Shown piece after piece: positions 5,635 through 10,646 of a DNA stretch of 10,646 bases. Position numbers and translations under genes: made by a program. The notes under the pieces were generated by a model. The model saw only the letters and a list, made by a program, of their open reading frames with translations. It had not been told where the DNA came from and made no database searches. The stretch covers positions 1-10,646 of the forward strand of contig RFJD01000096.1 of NCBI GenBank assembly GCA_003695015.1, written 5' to 3'. Source of the DNA: Verrucomicrobiota bacterium. Its GTDB lineage: Bacteria > Verrucomicrobiota > Verrucomicrobiia > Limisphaerales > J093. The first letter of the stretch is position 1. The number at the start of each line of letters is the position of its first letter.

Positions 5635-8600
5635 ATGCAGAAGTCGATTCTCCCCCTGCTGTGCGCGACGGGTCTGCTGGCGGGCGCCTCGCTGGCCGCC
5701 GCCGTTTCCCCGCCGCAACTCCAGTCGCCCCGCCCCACCCCCGCCTGGGAGGCCGAACCGCGCCCAACCGGCCTGAACATCGAGGCCGTGGACGACACCG
5801 GCCGGCAGTTGCTCCTGACGGTGGAGAGCGATCTGTTGGCGCCGGACGACGCGAACCAGAGTTCCGACGTGGTCTTGTGGGATCGCGGTTCCGGCCGAAT
5901 CGAGTTGCTCAGCCGCAGCGTCGTCACCGGCCGCGCCGGCAACGGCCCCTCGCTGGGTGTCGGTTTCCTGGGCAACACCAACCGGGTGGCGTTTCTGAGC
6001 CGGGCGGACGACCTGGTCCCCGGCGACGCCAACCGTGCCTGGGACCTGTTCGTGCTGGACCGCACGAACGGCTCGCTGGAGCGGCTGGTCGTTTTCCCCG
6101 ACCAGGACATCGGCGTCAGCCCACTCGAGAAACCGCTGGTGTCGATGGACGGCCGGCGGATTCTGTTCCTGGCGGCCCGGACCAACTACAACGGCGTGGA
6201 CGGTTTCAATGAGAAGAACCTGTTCGTGGCGGACTTGGCGGACAGTTCGATCCGGCTGGCCAGCACGTTCGCGCCGTTGCTCGGGTTCACCGGCCAACCT
6301 TTGACCGGGTACGTCTTCCATCAAATCAGTGAAATCGTGTTCTCCGCGGACGGAAGCGCCGTCGGCTTTTGGATGAGAGCCGCCAAGCCGTACACGTACG
6401 GAAAGATCATCGATCGATACATCCGCTCGATGGAGGGCGGGGAACCGCGTGCGTTGACGACGACGCTTCAGAGGACCACCAACGAGCTGGGGGTGGTGAT
6501 GTTCGCCAATGGAGGGCCTTTGGATTTCTCCAGCGACGGCTCTCTGGCCGCTTTTGTGGCCACCATGCGGATCGACACGGGCGGCGGCGTGCCGAGGGAG
6601 GCCAGCTCTTGGGTCGTCTTGCTTCATCTGGCCGACGGTTCCTACGAGATGCTCCCATCCAACGGCTTTCAGAACGATCAATTCATCCCGGAACTGTGGG
6701 TGCGACCGCGGTTCAGCCTCGACGGGACTGCCTTGGTTTACTGCCTGCCGGCCTTCACCAATACCTACAACATGTCCATTTCGCGCGGCCCCGCCGGTCC
6801 GCCCGCGGTCTGGCATGTCCTGCTGGCGGACAAGACTCCCCGGCTGGTCAGCACCGCCTACGACACCGGCGAGCCGGTGGCCGAGCCCTGTGTCCTGCCG
6901 CAAATCAGCGCCGACGGCGCCAGCGTCCTCTACTTCAGCCGCGCCACCAACCTGGTGGAAGGCGCCGCGACGCCCCGGTGGCGGTTGTATCTCTGGGACG
7001 CCGGCAGCGGCCTCAACCGCGTCTTGCAGGAACTTCCCGAACCGCTCCCGGAGAACATCGAGCGTTTCGTGCCGGTCCTCAGTCCCAACGGCCGGTGGGC
7101 GGCCTGGCCGGTTCCAACCGGGCCCGGCCAGCCTCCGCAAATCGCGATCGCCAGCCTGCCGGAAGGGACGGTCGAGCGCCTCACTCTGGCGCCGCGCCAG
7201 AGTTCCAGTCTCACCGGCCCGGGCCCGATCCTGCTCGGCCCGCGCAGCGTGAACGAGGACGGTTCGTTCGTCGTCTTTGCCGCGCCCACCGCTGAGCCGC
7301 CCCGGACGCTGCAGGCGTGGCGGTTGGACATCCGGACCGGCGAACGGCTCCTGCTGAGCCGCGCCTTTGACGGCTCGCCCGCCGCCGGCAACTGCCAGAC
7401 GCCGCAAATCAGCGCCGACGGTTCGCGGGTCTTGTTCTCCGCCCTGGCGGACAACCTCCCCGGCGCGGCGGACGCAACCAACCGCCTCCTCTACCTGGCC
7501 GACGTGGCTGCCGGCTCATTGTCCGCCGTGGCCGCCCTGCCGCCCAACGATCCCAATTGGGAACAATTGCGCCTGCCTCTCCCGGCGGATCGTTTCACGC
7601 TCAGCCGGGACGGTTCTCTGGTCGTGGTCACCGACCTGACCAACGCCGTCCCGTTCGCCGAAACCCTCGGCGGCCAAGCCCTCCTGCACCTGCCCCGCGA
7701 AACCGATCCCAAGGAACGCGCCTTGTCCGACGACGGCGCCGTGGCGGCTTGGTTGAACTCCGCCTCGAACAACGTCCTCGTCCTGGATGTCGCCGCCATG
7801 CTCGCCGGCGACGGTTCCCCGGTCGTGCTGGGTCAGTGGGACGTGCCCGAGGACGCGGCCACCTTCGCCCTCAGCGGCAACGGCCGGCGGTTGGCCGTCG
7901 AGCGCGCGGTGGGCGAAAGCGGACGCGAACTGGCCGTGGTGGATGTGACCACGGGCGAGACGCTCTGGACCGCCGATCTGACCGGCCGCCGGATCGTGCA
8001 GGCGGCCCTTGACGCGGCCGGAACCCGGCTGGCGTGGATCGAGCGCGAAACCGAGCTGCTGCACGGACCCAAGCAGGTTTGGGCCGCGGCCATTCCGGAC
8101 GGCGAACCCTGGCTGGTGAGCGCCGGACCCGACGGCGCCACGCCGGCCAACGAGGATTGCGTCTCGCTGCGGCTCAGCCGCGACGGGCGGCATCTGGCGT
8201 TCGTTTCCCGGGCCGACAATCTCGTGCCCGACGACGCCAACCGCGCCTCGGACGTCTTCCTGGTCGAGTGGGAAGGCCGCCGGATGCTCCGCGTCAGCCA
8301 ACGGGCCGACGGCGGGCCGGCCGATGGCTGGTCCGGCAGCCCGGTCTTCAGCGGCGACGGCCGCCGGTTGTTCTTCCTGAGCATGGCCTCGAACCTCGCG
8401 GTCAACGACTTCAACCAAGCCGCCGACCTGTTCGAGGTCGAGCTCCTCCCGGGCGGCGTGCTGGCGGTGCTGCAACGCAACCTCGCCACCGGCCGGCTCC
8501 GGTTGTTGTGGAACGGCAAGCCCGGCCGGACCTACCGCATCGAGTTCACGCCGGACCTGACGGGCGCCTGGCAGGCGCTGGACGTCACGCCGGGACCGGA

Positions 8601-8664
8601 CTTCTCGGTCGAGCTGGACGCGGCGGGACCGCACGGCTTCTTCCGGGTGGTCGAGGAGCCTTGA
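5635..8664 (+). CDS. Large secreted PD40/TolB-like beta-propeller protein with C-terminal beta domain
   Basis: This encodes a 1009-residue protein. It has a Sec signal peptide (MQKSILPLLCATGLLAG…, cleavage likely after A23). The rest is built from propeller-blade repeats of the PD40/WD40-like TolB type, with recurrent 'ISADG..VLF.S' and 'LSRDGR.LAF.SRADNLV..DAN.ASD.FL' stretches. Clear blades lie near residues 60-85, 118-145, 170-205, 420-460, 590-630, 845-880 and 900-935. Several carry D-[DG]-A-N-x3-D loops (D72, D131, D867) that could bind a metal. The last 50 residues (from about 960: GRTYRIEFTPDLTG-AWQAL…FFRVVEEP) form a compact beta module that I recall at the ends of many secreted verrucomicrobial proteins. 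No catalytic residues were recognised. It shares a likely transcript with the prepilin-like gene 44 nt upstream and is followed by a terminator-like hairpin. The role is probably binding or scaffolding outside the cytoplasm; this is inference. Confidence 0.85.
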   Translation: MQKSILPLLCATGLLAGASLAAAVSPPQLQSPRPTPAWEAEPRPTGLNIEAVDDTGRQLLLTVESDLLAPDDANQSSDVVLWDRGSGRIELLSRSVVTGRAGNGPSLGVGFLGNTNRVAFLSRADDLVPGDANRAWDLFVLDRTNGSLERLVVFPDQDIGVSPLEKPLVSMDGRRILFLAARTNYNGVDGFNEKNLFVADLADSSIRLASTFAPLLGFTGQPLTGYVFHQISEIVFSADGSAVGFWMRAAKPYTYGKIIDRYIRSMEGGEPRALTTTLQRTTNELGVVMFANGGPLDFSSDGSLAAFVATMRIDTGGGVPREASSWVVLLHLADGSYEMLPSNGFQNDQFIPELWVRPRFSLDGTALVYCLPAFTNTYNMSISRGPAGPPAVWHVLLADKTPRLVSTAYDTGEPVAEPCVLPQISADGASVLYFSRATNLVEGAATPRWRLYLWDAGSGLNRVLQELPEPLPENIERFVPVLSPNGRWAAWPVPTGPGQPPQIAIASLPEGTVERLTLAPRQSSSLTGPGPILLGPRSVNEDGSFVVFAAPTAEPPRTLQAWRLDIRTGERLLLSRAFDGSPAAGNCQTPQISADGSRVLFSALADNLPGAADATNRLLYLADVAAGSLSAVAALPPNDPNWEQLRLPLPADRFTLSRDGSLVVVTDLTNAVPFAETLGGQALLHLPRETDPKERALSDDGAVAAWLNSASNNVLVLDVAAMLAGDGSPVVLGQWDVPEDAATFALSGNGRRLAVERAVGESGRELAVVDVTTGETLWTADLTGRRIVQAALDAAGTRLAWIERETELLHGPKQVWAAAIPDGEPWLVSAGPDGATPANEDCVSLRLSRDGRHLAFVSRADNLVPDDANRASDVFLVEWEGRRMLRVSQRADGGPADGWSGSPVFSGDGRRLFFLSMASNLAVNDFNQAADLFEVELLPGGVLAVLQRNLATGRLRLLWNGKPGRTYRIEFTPDLTGAWQALDVTPGPDFSVELDAAGPHGFFRVVEEP

Positions 8665-8688
8665 TCGACGGCCAATCCCGCTGGCCAA

Positions 8689-8720
8689 CCCGGGCCGGCG
8701 GCGGCGGCCGGTCCGGGTTT
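8689..8720 (+). terminator. Terminator-like hairpin after the propeller protein gene
   Basis: CCCGGGCCGGC (8689-8699) pairs with GCCGGTCCGGG (8707-8717), 11 pairs including one G-T, around a 7-nt loop, followed by TTT. It lies 24 nt after the stop codon. The T-run is short, so termination may be partial. It separates the propeller gene from the isomerase gene. Confidence 0.5.
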
Positions 8721-8761
8721 CGCCGTTGTCCGCGCGGCCGGCTTGCCGCAGCATCCGGACC

Positions 8762-9733
8762 ATGGATGTGCTGAAACGGGCGCGTCAGGTTTTCGACATT
8801 GAGATCCGCGGACTCAAGGCCGTCCGCGACCAGTTGGACGAGCGGTTCTGCCAGGCGGTGGAATGGGTCGTCGAGACGCTGGCCCGGCGCAACAAGCTCA
8901 TCGTGGCCGGCATCGGCAAGTCCGGCCACATCGGCCGCAAGATGGCCGCCACGCTCACCAGCACCGGCTCGACCTGCGTGGTGCTGGACAGCGTGGACGC
9001 GTTGCACGGCGACCTGGGGTTGGTGAACGACGGCGACCTCGTCTTTCTGTTGAGCTACTCCGGCGAGTCGGAGGAGTTGTTGAACCTGGTTCCCGCCCTC
9101 AAACGCCATGCGGTGCGGCTGGTGGCCATCACCGGCTCGGCCCACTCCAGCCTGGCCAAGCTTTGCGACCTGACGCTCAACGCCCGCGTGCCGCGCGAGG
9201 CCTGCCCGTTCAACCTGGCCCCGACCGCCAGCACCACCGCCATGCTGGCGTTGGGCGACGCCTTGGCCATGACCGTCTTGGAAGCCCGCGGCTTCCGCAA
9301 AGAGGACTTTGCGCGCTACCACCCCTCCGGCGCCATCGGCCGCGCCCTGCTCCTCAAGGTGCGCGACGTCATGCGCGCCGGCGAACGCAACCCGGTCGCC
9401 CCCCAGACGCTCACCGTGCGCGAGGCGCTCCTGGTCATGACCCGCGCCCGATCCGGTTGCGTCAGCGTGGTCAACGCCCGCGGCAAGCTGGTGGGCATCT
9501 TCACCGACGGCGATTTCCGCCGGCACATGGCGGAGGACGACCACGTGTTGGAGCGGCCGTTGTCGAAGGTCATGACCCGCCGCCCGGTGGCCATCCGGGA
9601 AGACGCACTCGCGGTCGAGGCGCTCCGGGTGTTCAACGAACGGCGCATCGACGACTTGATCGTGGTCAACGCCGCCCGCGAACCGGTCGGCGTCCTGGAC
9701 TCCCAGGATCTCCCGCGCCTCAAGCTCATGTAG
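8762..9733 (+). CDS. kdsD: Arabinose-5-phosphate isomerase, KdsD/KpsF/GutQ family (SIS + two CBS domains)
   Basis: This 323-residue protein is close to the length of E. coli KdsD (328). The enzyme interconverts ribulose 5-phosphate and arabinose 5-phosphate, the first step towards Kdo of lipopolysaccharide, in the cytoplasm. The SIS domain spans about 25-190. It contains GIGKSGHIGRKMAATL (50-65, K53), D-A-L-HGDLG (79-86), SYSGESEE (98-105, E105), REACPFNLAPT (145-155, E146) and YHPSGAIGR (186-194, H187). The four counterparts of the residues implicated in E. coli catalysis (Lys59, Glu111, Glu152, His193) are all present. Two CBS domains follow (about 203-260 and 268-323), usual for this family and probably regulatory. 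ATG 8762 matches the family start; a TTG 36 nt upstream would add an unneeded tail. The Shine-Dalgarno is weak. No kdsA, kdsB or kdsC gene is adjacent, so the gene looks solitary here. Family assignment is very secure; KdsD versus GutQ/KpsF role is inferred. Confidence 0.95.
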   Translation: MDVLKRARQVFDIEIRGLKAVRDQLDERFCQAVEWVVETLARRNKLIVAGIGKSGHIGRKMAATLTSTGSTCVVLDSVDALHGDLGLVNDGDLVFLLSYSGESEELLNLVPALKRHAVRLVAITGSAHSSLAKLCDLTLNARVPREACPFNLAPTASTTAMLALGDALAMTVLEARGFRKEDFARYHPSGAIGRALLLKVRDVMRAGERNPVAPQTLTVREALLVMTRARSGCVSVVNARGKLVGIFTDGDFRRHMAEDDHVLERPLSKVMTRRPVAIREDALAVEALRVFNERRIDDLIVVNAAREPVGVLDSQDLPRLKLM

Positions 9734-9823
9734 CCCTCCCACCGGCCGGCCCCCGCCCATCCGGCGGCTCGCATCCCGGTCTCGTCCGTGAAGGGCCGGC
9801 GTCTTATCCTGCAACCGGAATCG

Positions 9824-10528
9824 ATGATGAGCCACGAGTGGTCCACAGCTTTCGAGAGTCGCCGGTTGGAGGCCACCCTCACCAAGGAGGTGCGGCTTCG
9901 CTACCTCTTGGCCATGCCGGCCGAGGAAGAGGCGGAAGCGGCTGAAAACGGTCGCTGGCCCTTGGTGCTCTTCCTTCACGGCGCCGGGGAACGTGGCGAC
10001 GACCTCGAGCTGGTGACCAAACACGGCCCGCCCCGGCTGGTGTGCGAGGGCCGGCGCTTCCCGTTCTTCCTGGTGGCGCCCCAATGCCCTGGCGGCGAGG
10101 TGTGGTCGGCGGACGCCCTGCTGACCCTGTTGGACGAAGTGCTCAAACGGCATCCAATCGATCCGGGCCGGGTGTACCTTACGGGGTTGAGCATGGGGGG
10201 CTATGGCACTTGGAGTCTGGGGCTGAAACATCCGGAGCGGTTCGCCGCCATCGTGCCGATCTGCGGCGGCGGCAACACGATCGACCTCCTCTTGGCGAAG
10301 GAGAAACAAGCCGAGGCCCTCTGCTCGCTGGGGATCTGGGCTTTCCACGGCGCCAAAGACCCGGTCGTGCCGGTCGAGGAATCCCGCCGGATGGTCGAGG
10401 CCTTGCGGCGGTTCGGTTGTCGGGAGGTCGAGCTGACGGTCTATCCGGAAGCGGAGCACGATTCCTGGACCCAGACCTACGCGAACGACGACCTCTATGA
10501 ATGGCTCCTGATGCACCGACGCGGGTGA
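9824..10528 (+). CDS. Alpha/beta hydrolase, phospholipase/carboxylesterase or predicted-peptidase type
   Basis: This is a 234-residue alpha/beta hydrolase. 'PLVLFLHGAGERGDD' (about 46-60) is the first core strand and oxyanion region, and GLSMGGYGTW (from about 121) holds the nucleophile S123. HGAKDPVVP carries the acid D179, and EAEHDSW carries H212, so the catalytic triad is complete. The pattern, with 'HGAGE.G.D', 'VAPQCP' and 'LTGLSMGGYGTW', fits the family often annotated as dienelactone hydrolase-like, phospholipase/carboxylesterase or 'predicted peptidase' (COG4099-like). These cleave esters or possibly peptides; the substrate is unknown. No signal peptide was seen, so it is probably cytoplasmic. 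The start is uncertain: ATG 9824 or 9827 are equally good, and an in-frame GTG at 9788 would add 12 residues; none has a strong Shine-Dalgarno. The gene follows the isomerase after 90 nt without an obvious terminator, so cotranscription is possible. Confidence 0.88.
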   Translation: MMSHEWSTAFESRRLEATLTKEVRLRYLLAMPAEEEAEAAENGRWPLVLFLHGAGERGDDLELVTKHGPPRLVCEGRRFPFFLVAPQCPGGEVWSADALLTLLDEVLKRHPIDPGRVYLTGLSMGGYGTWSLGLKHPERFAAIVPICGGGNTIDLLLAKEKQAEALCSLGIWAFHGAKDPVVPVEESRRMVEALRRFGCREVELTVYPEAEHDSWTQTYANDDLYEWLLMHRRG

Positions 10529-10575
10529 ACGGCGGCCGGCGCGGCGGGAAAGCCGGAGAGCCAACGGCAGTCAGG

Positions 10576-10646
10576 ATGGCGGCGCCACAACCCGCGCGCG
10601 ACGAGGTCCCCCTTCAACCCATCACGGATCGCCCCATCACTCCGTC
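10576..10646 (+). CDS. Possible start of a further gene (truncated by window end)
   Basis: ATG 10576 opens a frame that stays open to the end of the window, reading MAAPQPARDEVPLQPITDRP and then four more residues. It is 47 nt past the stop of the hydrolase gene and on the same strand. Only 23 complete codons are visible, no Shine-Dalgarno stronger than CAGG precedes it, and the peptide is not recognised, so this is a weak call. Confidence 0.3.
   Translation, partial: MAAPQPARDEVPLQPITDRPITP

Noticed and set aside
5614..8763. Two long minus-strand frames opposite the propeller gene
   Set aside because: The plus strand carries a signal peptide and regular blade repeats; the antisense frames show no domains.
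8585..10564. 659-codon minus-strand open frame across the isomerase and hydrolase genes
   Set aside because: It is a shadow of two well-supported plus-strand genes; composition is His/Gln/Arg-rich and low in hydrophobic core segments.

Overview
The window is GC-rich bacterial DNA with long GC-biased codons. It probably comes from Verrucomicrobiota (Limisphaerales/Pedosphaera-like) or a relative in the PVC group. This is inferred from a prepilin-like protein with an H-X9-DG signature, a large secreted PD40-type propeller protein ending in a domain that I recall as common in Verrucomicrobiota, generally weak Shine-Dalgarno sequences, and abundant hairpin and CACCAAGGA-type dispersed repeats. 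No rRNA, tRNA or CRISPR array was seen.

Layout. Positions 1-423 hold the C-terminal end of a GH30-family glycoside hydrolase. A perfect hairpin follows at 525-543, then a patatin-like phospholipase at 594-1502 with a good terminator behind it. Positions about 1503-4747 form a gene-poor accessory stretch. It contains two copies of a four-hairpin repeat (module A, 1546-1767 and 4174-4396) and an inverted half copy (4107-4176). It also contains two full copies and two fragments of an inverted-repeat element built from 9-bp units (module B, 1768-1865, 3759-3873, 4037-4069, 4397-4424). A decayed IS5-type transposase lies at 1899-2236 (minus). The only intact gene of this stretch is a minus-strand lipoprotein at 2378-3115. 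It joins a BamE/SmpA-like N-terminal part to a C-terminal region resembling the SecD/SecDF P1 head.

From 4748 on, dense plus-strand coding resumes. A type II secretion/pilin-like protein (4748-5590) is followed 44 nt later by a 1009-residue secreted propeller protein (5635-8664). These two probably form one transcript, ending at a hairpin at 8689-8720. Next come a KdsD/KpsF-type arabinose-5-phosphate isomerase with SIS and two CBS domains (8762-9733) and an alpha/beta hydrolase of the phospholipase/carboxylesterase or 'predicted peptidase' type (9824-10528). A possible new gene begins at 10576 and runs off the window.

Functionally, the ordinary genes point to polysaccharide breakdown, lipid or ester hydrolysis, cell-surface or secreted proteins and lipopolysaccharide (Kdo) precursor synthesis; they do not form one obvious pathway. 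The most unusual material is the repeat-rich island and the lipoprotein inside it.
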